From contig BFEA01000079.1 in assembly GCA_003427395.1 (NCBI GenBank), positions 3,230,322-3,266,018 of the forward strand: 35,697 bases of DNA, given 5' to 3'. The notes under the pieces were generated by a model, which did no database searches, was not told the origin of the DNA, and was given only the letters and a program-made list of their open reading frames with translations. Positions within the stretch are counted from its first letter, which is position 1. Every line of letters begins with the position of its first letter. The DNA is from Chara braunii. Taxonomy: Eukaryota > Streptophyta > Charophyceae > Charales > Characeae. Positions 19,771-30,993 of this stretch are shown in pieces. The translations under genes and the position numbers were made by a program.

Positions 19771-21465
19771 CTACCTTCAGTCATGCTCGCCATGCTCTCC
19801 GCCATCTCCAATATTGAAAGTACCTGGCGCGAAACACGTCCAGGTTCGTTGTCTCCTTCTGTTTGTTTGTCGCCTACTGCCCGGTCTTCTCGTAGCCCGT
19901 CTCCCTCCCTCTTTCGTTTGGTTCTAGTAGGAGCCAGACTAATCGTTAGCCCGGACAACTCGAAGACTACGGATCGATAAAGACAACAGTGTGGTGACAT
20001 ACAAGTCACAATTCGCTATTGAGTGTGTAACCCGTGCGGCCCATGGACGGCTGCAGTGGTGATCCTTAGCATCGTGAGTGTTGGAGGGTGCAAGACTCGC
20101 TGTGAAGCCCGCAGCCTAAGCCCTGTGGCGCGGGTCCTAGCGCAGCTCTTGGTAGTAGTAGCAAATATTCAAATAAAAGCTTTGAAAAGCCGGCATGGAA
20201 GAAGGTTCCGCAGGTGAGTCGCCGCTGCAGCAGCCTCCCCACTGTCCCCCGGGCCGCTTTGCCTGGACGCTGCTCACCTCTTTCGGGTCTCACTGGACAG
20301 GCACACTCTCAATCCTTTCACAGCAGATCACGACTGGTGGACGGTACACTCGCAAAAGGGGTCCGTGCCACCCAGACTTCTTCCACCACGTGGGCTAATC
20401 ACCCACCGGCTTGCATGCACGTTGAATCCCGTCGGCCGGAGTCTCAGGACGGGCGGGATAAAGAAATTTTGTCAACATCCCGAACATGCACAATCTCGTA
20501 AGTCGGCCAAAGGAGGCGCGCGCATAAGGTCCTTGACTGCAGTAACGGCCTCTAAAACCAGTGTCGCACCTGAGTCAAGAAACGTCTAATAATAATACAA
20601 TAATAAAATAATAAAATATCTAAACAGATATTAGTCGTCAGAATACGACGAACGAGGAAATGGAACTGCTAGTACCGTTTTGATGCCCCCGATGGCAAAA
20701 CCAAGAGTGATAGGCCCACCGGGCCCTCAACCCCTTGGCTTCTTCGCATTGTTCTGGTACTTCCTTGTCGACGCTCACTGGCTTTGATCCTTAAATCCTC
20801 CACGTAAACGTTTGACACCGTAACCAATAGCGCTAGGCCCAAGGCTGAGCCTAGTACTAGCGAACACCTATATAAGCGGATACCACGTGGCGCGTCAGTC
20901 TACTGAAACGTCCCAGAGCCACGTCTCGGTTTACCAACTAATCGCACGCCCACTGAACCTTCCACGTCCATCGCGCAGCTATACAGATTTGTGTCATCGT
21001 CGACGTCTTCCACCGTTCGTACGCACAGGTTACAAGCACACCAATCAAAAAACAAAATCTTTTTAATCCTAATCAGAAAATAAAATCTTGGCCGACAACC
21101 AACGTCGGCTTCACAGTCATCAATAAGAAGAGAGATCACGCGCGCCTTCAGTTTGCGCGTCCACACACTCTCTACTCTAGTCTACCATTCAATCATCGTA
21201 AACCACAGACACAGTCGCGCCTCACGCAATATGCCTAATCTTTAACCCAAACTTATTTTCTATTGCTTGCAAAAAACAGGGCGGATACCCTTGTTAGGGT
21301 ATTCGCACCGACAACGCCACTTAAATAATTTGAATGCAAAACGTCGGTTTTGAATCAAAATGCAAACCTGACGTGCATCTTTTCTCATTCTCATTTATTT
21401 TCTTTTTTTTTCCTTAGTCTTTTTCTTTGCCTCGGCGGTGACTGCAGACTCAACATAGTGGTCCC
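19771..21465. other. Unassigned stretch
   Basis: Mixed composition. A good splice-donor-like CAGGTGAGT lies at about 20211, but the flanking frames have no recognisable protein. No RNA gene was seen. Confidence 0.4.
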
Positions 21466-21780
21466 ATGACGGGACAAAGGCAGACGCCTCCCTCGTTTGA
21501 AAGGACGCTATCGAACCGCCCCTAATAAGTACCCATATTCGATGGTAAGGATGAGGCTTATGATCCCTGTGGGGGTGATAGGTCTCCTACCGAAGCGGTC
21601 ATGGGTGCCTCCCCTTTTGGAGCCTTACGGAGCAGCACCCAGCAGACCATGCCTGCGGTAAACAGGACGTGAAGGGTTGGACTAATCTAGGTCACTCACT
21701 AGCGACTCTATATTTCAAAAGCAAACCGTTTGTTCCCCTGCGAAATGACATGAAGGGAGCTAGGTTTGAAGTTATACAAT
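21466..21780 (+). repeat. Dispersed repeat, copy 2 of 2 (partner 13571-13870)
   Basis: It shares its two end blocks (CATGACGGGA; AAACCGTT.GTTCCC then GG.TTTGAAG) and parts of the middle with 13571-13870. See that entry. Confidence 0.4.
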
Positions 21781-22228
21781 GAATATTTGAAATCCTTACA
21801 AGTCTCGTATCGACGCAGCAGCCTAAAGCCTTTGGATCAATCAAAACTAAAAAGATATTTCAGATCGAGGTACGCACTCGCGGTTAAATCACAGGTCCCC
21901 CCGACGCCCAAAACCCCTAGTCCCTATGAGTTAGGGCCGGGTTGTACGGAGGGGCGGCGACCGTACTGAGGCTCCGGGTTGTGCGGAGGCCGACGGGTCC
22001 AAATCCCGCCATTTTGCATGCGGTAACTTTGCCGATTTTTCGTGCTCAGAGTAATTCACCAAATTGTTTGAAAATTTGAGAGATTAGGTCGTGATCTTTC
22101 AGGGAAAAATATCAGAATAAATAAATAAAATCATTTTGACGGTGAAATATTTGCCGCACTGATTTGATTTATTTCATTTTTTTTTTTTGAATTTTGTACG
22201 ATGGCCCACCCGGTTTTCCACACTGTAC
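21781..22228. other. Unassigned stretch
   Basis: It has a GC-rich patch at 21900-22010 and a T10 run near 22178. No gene is recognised. Confidence 0.4.
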
Positions 22229-22262
22229 TACCGGTAGCCGTCGCGAAACGGCGCTACCGGTA
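22229..22262. repeat. 34-bp inverted repeat, TACCGGTAGC arms
   Basis: Left arm TACCGGTAGCCG and right arm CGGCGCTACCGGTA form a strong GC-rich stem around a short CGCGAAA-type loop. TACCGGTA is itself palindromic. It lies just before the inverted-repeat satellite. Confidence 0.75.
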
Positions 22263-22329
22263 CCCCGAGGTTTTTTGCGTGAGGGGGACCTGTGGTTTAA
22301 CGACCACGCGGAATTTCAGAATGAAACAT

Positions 22330-23310
22330 TCTGAAGTGGTCTGATTCCGCTGAAATGGCCTGAAGACACTTCAGGTCATTTCAGAAGTTTCGGGTGGTTT
22401 GCAGGATAAGTTTTATGTGTTTTTTTTTTTTTTTTTCTGCCTGATTTTTCAGCCTCTTCAGGTCATTTCAGGAATTTCAGGTGGGGACCTGAAACCGCTG
22501 AAGTAACTACCTAAAACCCCTTTCAGAAGCTTCAGCCACCTCATGTCATTTCAGGAATTTCAGGTGGGGACCTGAAACCGCTGAAGTGGCTGAAGCTTCT
22601 GAAAGGGGTTTCAGGTACCCCCATCCAAATGGTTGGATGNNNNNNNNNNNNNNNNNNNNNNNNNNNNNNNNNNNNNNNNNNNNNNNNNNNNNNNNNNNNN
22701 NNNNNNNNNNNNNNNNNNNNNNNNNNNNNNNNNNNNNNNNNNNNNNNNNNNNNNNNNNNCTGAAACCCCTTTCAGAAGCTTCAACCACTTCAGGTCATTT
22801 CAGGAATTTCAGGTGGGGACCTGAAACCGCTGAAGTGGCTGAAGCTTCTGAAAGAGGTTTCAGGTACCCGCATCCAACCATTTGGATGGGGGTACCTGAA
22901 ACCCCTTTCAGAAGCTTCAACCACTTCAGGTCATTTCAGAAATTTCAGGTGGGGATCTGAAACCGCTGAAGTGGCTAAAGCTTCTGAAAGGGGTTTCAGG
23001 TACCCCCATCCAAATGTTTGGATAGGGGTACTTGAAACCCCTTTCAGAAGCTTCAGCCACTTCAGGTCATTTCATGAATTTCAGGTGAGGGCCTGAAACC
23101 GCTGAAGTGGCTGAAGCTTCTGAAATGGGTTTCAGGTACCCCCATCCAACTATTTGCAATGGATCTGTAGGCAATCTGAAAGTGGTGTATCAACCTGAAG
23201 TCGTTGAACTGCCTGAAGGCGGTTTCAGACAACCCCATGTATAGATCCACACACAATCTGAAAGTGGTGTAGTAACCTAAAGTGGTTGAACTGCCTGGAA
23301 AGGAGACCTG
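22330..23310. repeat. Satellite made of alternating inverted repeats, period ~136 bp
   Basis: The unit consists of two arms in opposite orientation, rich in TTTCAGG / CCTGAAA words and joined at a CATCCAA-4nt-TTGGATG tip. Tip centres are near 22630, 22879 and 23015. The clearest hairpin is 22830-22877 pairing with 22882-22929, with only about three mismatches in 48 bp. A second inverted centre lies in each unit between the tips (TTTCAGGTGGGGACCTGAAA). The ends (22330-22560 and 23160-23310) are more diverged. Open frames here, including those crossing the gap, are artefacts. Confidence 0.9.
22640..22759. other. Assembly gap (120 N)
   Basis: A run of 120 N begins 7 bp into the descending arm of a hairpin, right after TTGGATG, and ends at CTGAAACCCC, part of the same arm type. 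See findings for a prediction of its true length. Confidence 1.
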
Positions 23311-24547
23311 AAAATATATGCACCCGTTAACCATCTCTCGAGGTACGGACTTCACTCGAGACCTTTCCTCATTCTCCCCCCTTTCCTTTTAATTTCTCCT
23401 TTCCTTTTTCTTTCTTTAACCTCTTACTTGATTGTGACCATTTGCCCTATGTACACAACCCATAACCTTACAAAGGGATATCGGCACGCATTAGAAAACA
23501 CTGCACCGATCCCTCTACCCTCGCGTCCGTGGACAAGCCCGGAGGTTGCCACGGGTACAGGTCGGTCATGCTCTATTGTACAGCAGAGCGCCGAGCGTGG
23601 ACCAATGGAAAATCCAGTGGCGCACCCATCCTCTTTCCGATGGTACCATCGATCAGACTGGTCCAACAACAAAGCGCGGCCCAGGCAGACGTGAGATACT
23701 ACGGAAACTTACGAGTAAGCACTGCACACAGCGTGCAACGAAGGTGGACGAACAGGCCCCTGATATGTAGTAGAGGTACGTGAGCGGACGTCCAGTACGC
23801 AGCGGGGGTTCAGAACACCGCGCCCTCCGACCATGTGTCATAGCACGCGCGGAAATAACGACTGGTGCAACCTTTTCTTTCCTTTTTGGTTAACAGAACT
23901 CGGCGGGGAATTTTTTGTGTGATTGTCGCGCGGGAAAACTTTTTGAATCTTTTCTTTAATTTCTTCTTGAATTTTGAACTTACATAAAAAATTATTCTTG
24001 CAATTAAGACTTTAATTAGGCTAGGGATTTTGGAGCATCATGATTTTTTGTTGTAACTGTACGATGCTCCCTACTCGCGCACACTCTGTTTCATTTTGTC
24101 TTGCTCTTTGTTTCTACCACGCCTTAATTTTATGTGTAACTGAAATCTCTTCTTGGCAGGCGCGGGCGTACTAAAGTGGCTACGACCCCCACGCAGCGGC
24201 CCAACCATGCAGTTGTAGGCACTTCCTTTTTCCCTCCACTTCAGTGAAATCTCGGGTATCTCGCGCGGATACTAAGCACTATAAATTTTGCAAGCGCGAC
24301 TAATTCGCTTTCTAATCCAACTTTGGAGTTACCGTGGTCAAGGAGATCAGCTAACGGGCAGGAGCAAGACGGTGAGTAGGGAGTTCGGCGATCCGACGGA
24401 CTGGTGTTGAGTATGCGGGGTTGACGTATGGCCACGAAGGACTGTGGCACACAGGTGAACCGGGCTTGTAGACTCGGACTAAGCGGGGTATCGACTCTGG
24501 GGTGTTGATAGGTGTGAGGCGACAGACTGCCCAGATCGGAGGAACGT
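23311..24547. other. Unassigned stretch with splice-signal-like sequence
   Basis: A 75-codon plus frame (23546-23770, TTG start) ends with KRGPGRREILRKL and a Lys/Gln-rich tail, and looks more protein-like than its neighbours. Acceptor-like TTTTTGGTTAACAG (about 23897) and TCTTCTTGGCAG (about 24160) follow. This could be a gene relic, but no domain or complete exon set can be shown. Confidence 0.3.
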
Positions 24548-24554
24548 AGAGAGA

Positions 24555-24616
<62 letters not shown>
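24548..24616. repeat. (GA)n microsatellite
   Basis: GA tract of about 34 repeats with one T interruption at 24569. Confidence 0.97.
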
Positions 24617-24619
<3 letters not shown>

Positions 24620-25969
24620 AAGTGATGTTTCTTGTTGTTCTATTCGAACCCTGTCTATAATGTTTGCTTTCGGCATTGGCTATTTTTTTCTGACCTTCTT
24701 AGATTTTTTTTTTTCTCACGTGCGACTCCCGCACGTGTTGATGATGTATGGATTTGTCTCTTCCTTCCTCGCCTCTTTCTCGTCTTTAGGAAGACAAGAG
24801 TACAAAGTTATCATTGGTTCAATCCACTGGATGGTTATGTTAAGAATAGTTAATGCCTTATCACTAAGCCCAAAGATTATATGGCTGCATGCACTCCTCT
24901 TCTCCTCTCCGTCTTGCATATCCGTATGTCGAAGTGGGTAGTTTGATTAGATGTTCAAACATTGTTGAATTGTGAATAATGGTGGTGATTGGAATAAATG
25001 CATGCATAACTCGGATTTGTCAAAAAAAATACGACGAGGACAACCTCCCAGCCTGTCGAAGACAAATCTTGTGAGCAGGTACATATGAACGACTCAGTAA
25101 GTCCCCGTGTATATACATGTCCGCATGATCTACCTCCGACTAGACTACATCACAAACCTTCTAATGCATGAACCTATGTTCCCTCCCCAAAGATGGGCAT
25201 CGGCCTTCCTTTCTAGATAACCGACCGCGACTGTCTAAGAGACCCCGAACACTGGGAATACTGGGAAAATAAGCATATTTCCTAACGGTCGAGGTTGGAA
25301 CTTCCTTCCTTTCCATGCTTAAAACAAAACGATAGGCTGTGTGCATGGGATTTCTAGCAGGCGATAGGACAAAATCCCCGAATCCTACTTAACCCCAGTA
25401 CGAGCGATCATTTGTCCCTCACGGCCCCGGGATTCGTTGCCATAACCACCGAGTTTCCTCCCTTCTATCGCCTTCTTCCTTACCACATTATGGTAGTTGT
25501 CCCCTGAAACGCGATAGCCCCTTACTAGCCACGGAGGTCATGCTTTGAGTGTCGACAGTATAATTCCTACCGAGCCGCAGGGTTTGTCCGACGGACCCAT
25601 TCCAAAGCCGAGCGTCGAGAGCATAGCTCTGATTGAGGTCGTCCACGTCAAACTCTGAGATCTGTGAAACCCGCCGGCAACAAGTGTTGGGCCAGAGGGA
25701 CAGCCACTGTGTCCCCCTGGTCCATCGGATCCGAATTCAGCCCAGGCGACGGGGCCACTTGACATAGCCACCCGATTCTAAGAAGAGGAACGAGAAACCT
25801 GGTTCCTCATCGAATCATTTGCACTCTTGTCCTTCAAACTTAACACCGGAGATCCCAGTTCCGACCTTGGACTCCACCCCACTTTCCAAAAATTTTTGGC
25901 ACATCCCTTTCACGCACTTTCTGGCCCCCTCCTACTCCGGTACAGAAAGTCGAGTTAGGCGTGAGGCTG
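24617..25969. other. Unassigned stretch
   Basis: Two overlapping plus frames (24632-24941) are hydrophobic and Phe-rich because of T runs, with no membrane-protein family recognised. No RNA gene was seen. Confidence 0.4.
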
Positions 25970-27265
25970 GGCGTCACAGGAGAGCGCAACTCCAACGCAG
26001 ACTCAACCCGCACGTATTCCAAACTATGCAAGTGACGAATGAGACTGAAAACAGACCACTGTTGGGGTATACCCCCAACGGACTGACTGAACTGGACTAG
26101 ACTGGCCTTGTACCGATAGTGGTACCGGGCAGGTTTGGACTGGACTGAATGAGCACACGACCTATGGGGTCAGGCCACACTGCCTGGTCCCATAGGCCAA
26201 ACAGGCAAAATAGTCAGATAGCCTTGACCCTAGGTCAGGGCGGCTAGAGACACGTTGCATGATTCTTAGACCTGTAGTGGATCATAAGAGCCATAAACAC
26301 ACTTTCGTAAAAGCAGCAAAACTCTGCAACAATAAAGCTGAGAAATCTAGGATGCGGAGCAAGCTCCATGCAGAGTCCATGCGATGCAGCCTAAGATACA
26401 TAATATCAGCGTAAAAGCAAATCTCTGATATACACATCCTAGCTAACAACAGGAAATGAAATGTAGCAGGGTATAATTCTAAGGTCTTATACACAATTGC
26501 CTCGGCGCTGAAAGAAAACATAGCAATATATCACAAAATAATTTCATGTCGCTGAACCACTAACAGTGAGACGGTCTAAGAGGGGGTAAAGACAACCAAA
26601 GAATAGAAACTCCGAAGGGTTGTCACACACGAAAATGGGATAGGTCATAAGGCTCAGGGCGAGGAAATGTTATTAAAACAAAACCAATGACCCTAACAGA
26701 TAAACCGTCAACGTGTGTAATGCTTAATAAAGGGTTGACATCATGCAGGGTCGACCATGAAAGGGGAGTCTGGGATAAGGTGGAGATATGCCTAATTGAA
26801 GGTATGCAATGGTCGACAGTAGGGTGATGAGGATAGTGGGTGAAGGAAGCATGCACATAACTCACCGACTACAGAAGCCAGATCTGGGAGCAAGGAAACC
26901 ATGATAACGCTATGGTCTCAATGCCTATCCGATACCAAGGGAGAGCACAACTCAGGGAAAACCAGCTAAGTGAGAACCATCATGCGACACATACAAAGGA
27001 ATGCACAAGGTAGGGTGATTGTGTGGAGTAATCACGTTTAAAGTAGCTGAAGATGATAAAGTAGTTGAAGTCGAGAAGGTGGTTGAAGTCATCGAGGTGG
27101 TCATGACGTCGATGCAGTAGGAGTCGAGTCGATATCAAAGCAGAGCCGCAAAACGCTGACATCTTGAAGAGTTAATGATGGAGTACATGATAGTGTGAGT
27201 CGGTTATAGATAAGTAAGTGATGAGAGTGTCAGTCGTTGAAACGTCGAGGGCGTCGATGAGTGCG
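25970..27265 (-). repeat. Element B 3' noncoding region, LTR candidate
   Basis: This matches element A 4318-5600. It retains about 70 bp near 26190-26260 that A has lost. The TATA-like motif of A at 5329-5337 is not preserved here. Confidence 0.55.
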
Positions 27266-27800
27266 TCATTGACGCGTGGAGGCATTCATCTGCTGCTGGA
27301 GAACGGCCTCAGCAGGAGCGGGTTCGTCCTCAATAATCTCCTCAGTCGGAGGAGGAGAAGAAAGAGGGTCAATCGGTTGACTAGGAGCAGATGTCTCAGC
27401 ACGACAAGCACAATTATATGTACGCACCAACATCTGGGTGTGCTCCAAGTGCTCGAGGAGCTCCCTAGTAGCCTCCTCATTAGGATCCTTCCAATGCACA
27501 AGGTACTCGATGCGTGGAGGGGTATCGTCGGTAACTCAATGAGATACGACGTCGAAAACGACGAACTACTCGTGACCGTCCACCATGGTGGGTGGAGGGC
27601 GCTAATAAGGCATCCGGCGAAGCGCTCGGATGGTTTGCAATAAAGATGCAACAAGGAGACGTGGTATACACCATGTACGCCAGTCTGTCGAAGGTAATCA
27701 AAAGCTTCATACGGAAGTTGGGCGGACTAGCAATAGTATCAGAACCGATAGCCTGAAGAATGCTGCATGGACTGAAGAAGCAACGCATGAACTTGCAAGC
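27266..27800 (-). pseudogene. Element B integrase C-terminus and chromodomain
   Basis: The chromodomain tail reads LVHWKDPNEEATRELLEH (about 27430-27500) and is followed by a Pro/Glu-rich C-terminus ending at TAA/TAG near 27266. The second conserved Trp of the aromatic cage is Arg here (AGG in ATRELLE; A has ATWEPLE). Frameshifts separate this from the upstream barrel domain (27660-27800). At 27685-27687 it keeps CAG where element A has TAG. Confidence 0.8.
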
Positions 27801-28560
27801 GTATCCGCTTCGAGTTGAAAGTGGCGCGCGTCGACGAGCACATCGTCACCGACTTTGAATGGATGATCCATTCGTGATCAGTTTGCTCGTGCGACCATGC
27901 GAGTCTGGGAGCCGGGTAGACTTTAGTGTGCATGCGTCATAATCGTTGCCACGTGGGCGATCCAGTCATCAAGCGCAAGACAACTAGTGTTTGGGCCCAA
28001 TCACGACGGTATTAGGAACTTCGCGGGTACGTGAGGGTGATAGTCGAGGTCGCAATAGAATGGCGACTTCTTCGTTGCTGGCGAAACGAAGTGGTTGTAC
28101 GCAATCTCTGCATGGACTAAGTGTAAGTCTAACTGTTGGTCAGCCCTAATAAACGTTCAGAGGATATTACCAAGAATTTTATTGGTGACCTCAGTCTGAC
28201 AATCCATTTGAGGGTAGTGAGACGACGGGAAGTGAAGCTGGTATCTGTAGACCTCGTGTAGGCATCGACAGAATGTGCTGGTAAAGCGCGGGGCATGGTC
28301 GGAGATGATGCTCTGAGGTAAGTTGTAATCTTTCATGACTCAGTCGAAGACGATGTTGACGAATTCATGAGCGCTAATGCGATAGCGACACAAAATAAAA
28401 CATGCATGCTTCGTAAAGCGATCGACGGCGACCAAAATAGCATCATGACCGCGCTCAGTGGGAGGGCGGAGAGGACCAACAAAATTCATCGAGGTGGACT
28501 ACCAACGACCCTCAGATATGGGTAGAGGCAAAAGTAACTCATACGGAAGGTGGTTCACAT
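27801..28560 (-). pseudogene. Element B integrase catalytic core, inactivated
   Basis: The first catalytic Asp is replaced by Asn (MNF, AAT at 28484-28486; A has MDF). The second Asp is kept (SIISDHAPRF, GAC at 28298-28300), and the Glu is kept (CQTEVTN, GAG at 28190-28192). The frame around it is broken by several stops and shifts. It shares with A a TGA just before the C-terminal barrel, so that stop may predate the split of the two copies or reflect a CGA hotspot. Confidence 0.85.
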
Positions 28561-28980
28561 TGTGCACCTTCTGGCAGGTATAATACTCCTGGATGTAGGC
28601 TTTGATGAAGTCATTGGACTTCGATTAGACGTATAGGTTGCAACACGGGTCAACGTCTTGTGGAAACCTATATGACCGGCAGTTGCCTGGTCATGTAACT
28701 TTGTTGCAGCCTTGACGTGGAGCTGTTCAGTGGAGGGAACGCAGATACGTGGTTCTAGCTTACCAGATCTACTATGTCAGTACACTAGACCGTTATCACC
28801 AAGGGAGTATGAAGGAATGGTCTTGCCACTCCGCAATGTCGTGTGGATGTCACAATAATCCAGACAGTGGCAGTACTCAGTGCGATATGCATCGATCATG
28901 GACTGATCAACAGTGGCGACCGAGATGGAAGCAAGGTGGATGAGTTCTTGATTGTGGTCAGGACAATGACACAAGACATC
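28561..28980 (-). pseudogene. Element B RNase H to integrase linker and zinc finger
   Basis: The minus-strand frame from 28974 gives a linker matching element A (PDHNQELIHLAS, then IPSYSLGDNGL). In the zinc finger, the first Cys of C-x2-C is Tyr (TAT, 28583-28585) and the second is kept (TGC, 28574-28576), the reverse of element A. Confidence 0.8.
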
Positions 28981-29695
28981 GGCAATACGATTCGTTTCAC
29001 CCTTGATAAGCTTAATGGTGAAACTAAACTCGGATAAATCGTACGATTACTTTTGTGGGAGCTATAACATCATTTTTTGCGGCAACTAAAAGAATTTTAC
29101 AAAATGATTTAAAAAGGGTCATTGCTTATTCTACTTGTAACCAATTAGGTCATATGGTACTCGTTTGTCACAGTGGTATCTGCAATTATTCTGTGACTGT
29201 ATTTCATCTGATGAACCCTGCTCTTTTGAAAGCATTATTTTTTATGAGTGCAGGTTCTGTGGAAAGTTTGAGTTTCGCGAGGAAAGTCTGGACAACTGAG
29301 TTGTCCGTGCACACCGTGAAGAGCGCTCTGTGCAGATAATGACAACAGAGTCAGGTAGCATAAACTATTGCGAAAACCTCACGTTCATCGACAATGTACT
29401 CTATCTTGGCAGACAGTAGCTGACGGAAGTAAAAGGTGATCGGACAATCCCAACACGAGCCTCAACAGTCTCATCCTCCGCGATGGTTGGGGAGTAAGTG
29501 ACGGGAGGACTGTCAGTGGAGGGAAGTGGTGAAAGAATATGTGTCAGTCGATAAGCAGTATAAGTAGGAAGGGGGGGAGGTAGAAAATATGAGGGGGACA
29601 TGGGGATAAAGGGAATCAGAAGGATTGAAAAACATTTGAGAAAGTATTGTTCCTAATGCAAAATCTGACGCATTGGTGGTGACTATGAAGGGACG
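28981..29695 (-). pseudogene. Element B RNase H, interrupted by mitochondrial DNA
   Basis: Flanks 28981-29040 and 29262-29695 align with element A 7285-7344 and 7371-7802. Between them lies a nad5 insert. Element A's 7345-7361 and a few further bases are missing here. The 5' end of the element is truncated at about 29695, just after the FIVTxxASDF motif. Confidence 0.8.
29041..29261 (+). pseudogene. nad5: Nuclear mitochondrial DNA insert: nad5 fragment
   Basis: The plus strand encodes an uninterrupted stretch of about 73 codons matching NADH dehydrogenase subunit 5, a proton-pumping membrane subunit of complex I. Conserved blocks are [41 protein letters not shown] and [14 protein letters not shown] wording such as AATGATTTAAAAAGGGTCAT is plant-mitochondrial in style. 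It lies opposite to element B. Substitutions at usually fixed sites (TG to KR before ILQND, NHAFF to NPALL) and an apparent two-codon insertion before GICNY suggest decay after transfer. With no start or stop codon of nad5, it is a fragment and not a gene. Confidence 0.93.
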
Positions 29696-29794
29696 ATGTC
29701 GAGCACGGCGGTCTCACACCTTGCGGCGAGCGTAAGCCCTCACAGTCATGTCACGCAAAATTAAGGTACTGTTTTTGACTCAGCGGAGATATCA

Positions 29795-30080
29795 CTCCAA
29801 CCGTGCGTGCCAGCTATACCTCTCGCGGCTCCCTACGACAGGACAAGGTTGCACGGGGTACAACTCACCTCTACCTGAGGGGTTGTCACCACCCTTAGGT
29901 AGGCGTCTCACGTATGAATGTTTTTACTTGCAATCGCTGAGGTAAGTCAACCGAGGATGTTTGCTTAGTCGTCGTAGCATAGGTATATACGAGGTTAAAC
30001 GCCTAAGACTGACCCGTGTACGGGTCGACCATTTGGGCGCTGATCTCCCAGATCGACTTACAATTCAGGTCGACTCGACC
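29795..30080 (+). repeat. Dispersed repeat, copy 2 of 2 (partner 14060-14370)
   Basis: It shares a series of words with 14060-14370 in the same order and orientation (see that entry) and carries a perfect stem GACCCGT-GT-ACGGGTC near 30013. It starts about 100 bp past the truncated 5' end of element B, so it may be part of the DNA into which B was truncated. Confidence 0.7.
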
Positions 30081-30993
30081 TACGATCTTTTGCACATACT
30101 AAATTTTAATTTATTTGCACTTAAACCCATAAATTATATATATTATAATAAGTTTTTCAGATCGATACACACATAATGAATACAGTTCAAAAGTTGGGAC
30201 TGAAAGACAAGGAGATGTCTTTACATTTTCACACAACAAAGGTACATCAGGATGAACAAAGTTTTAACTTTTGTAAGAGAAACAACATAGGCTCATGGCC
30301 TTTCAAAACATGCATTAAAAATAAAAGGTCTGCTCATGGCCTTAAAAAAAAAATGACATAAATAAGGTTCTCGGCCTTGTCAATTATCCTATTTTGTTTA
30401 GCATTAAGAAGGAGTACTGTCGAAAAATTCAAACCAAATAAACAAAGGTTAGACGTCGACGAAGTGTCTGAGTCGAGGCTCAGGTAAGCATAAGTTTGCC
30501 AATGCGAGTTGCATGAATAGCACGTGGTTGGTCGTTTTACAGACCTGCAGATAAAACCAAACACATTTCATAATCTTAACATAGCCAATCATTCATTCAC
30601 TTTCACACACATTACACTTACGCTTTCAAACCTCTCAACCAGACATTTCCTTTTCGACTCAGTCATTCAGTCAAACAAGGATTTTTTTGACCAAACACAA
30701 ACCCTTTAGACAATGACCCAAAAAACAGAAATGTCTTTCAGTGCAGAGGTAGATGTAAAGTGTGGGTATCAAGGATGAGTGAGGGTTCAGTTGGCGAACC
30801 AGCCTGTTACCATAAGGTAACAGCATGTAGTCTTGTATAAATTCATAATGAGTCGTCTTGATTAAGATGACATGCAATCACACACAAGTCAACAAGGTAT
30901 CAACACCTCTTTTGTTATCAACATGGCCTTACATAAATTTCAATAATCTGAACTTCAATTCTAACGGAGAACTATAATATAGTCTGATCAAAT
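30081..30993. other. Unassigned AT-rich stretch
   Basis: A short word CTCATGGCCTT recurs near 30293, 30333 and, as CTCGGCCTT, 30371. Open frames of about 60-75 codons have no recognisable domain. Confidence 0.4.

Larger units (their letters stand above)
25970..29695 (-). mobile_element. Element B: 5'-truncated chromovirus relative of element A
   Basis: It is colinear with element A from its RNase H region to its distal 3' segment (A 7802-4318; B 29695-25970, minus a ~220-bp insert). Homology to A stops at about 29695, where A's RNase H begins, and unrelated sequence follows, so gag, protease and RT are missing. Coding frames are broken throughout. Divergence from A is substantial by eye and is spread over the whole length, so the two are old copies of one family, not a recent duplication. 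Confidence 0.9.

Noticed and set aside
20195-20225. Splice donor CAGGTGAGT after an ATG frame
   Set aside because: A single short consensus match with no recognisable exon protein or acceptor partner.
21925-22010. Possible tRNA (GGTCCAAATCC resembles a B box)
   Set aside because: No A box or cloverleaf could be drawn around it, and the T-stem is only three pairs.
22586-22960. Open frames spanning the N gap
   Set aside because: They run through unknown bases, and the remainder is inverted satellite sequence.
22330-23310. CRISPR-like array of palindromic repeats
   Set aside because: Repeats are contiguous inverted arms with no unique spacers, and the DNA is eukaryotic.
25538-25771. Minus-strand 77-codon frame as a transposon domain
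   Set aside because: Gly/Ser-rich translation with no RT, integrase or RNase H motif.
29055-29339. The nad5 frame as a functional short gene
   Set aside because: It begins at GTG inside the fragment, ends in element B sequence, and lacks both ends of NAD5. It is an inserted fragment.
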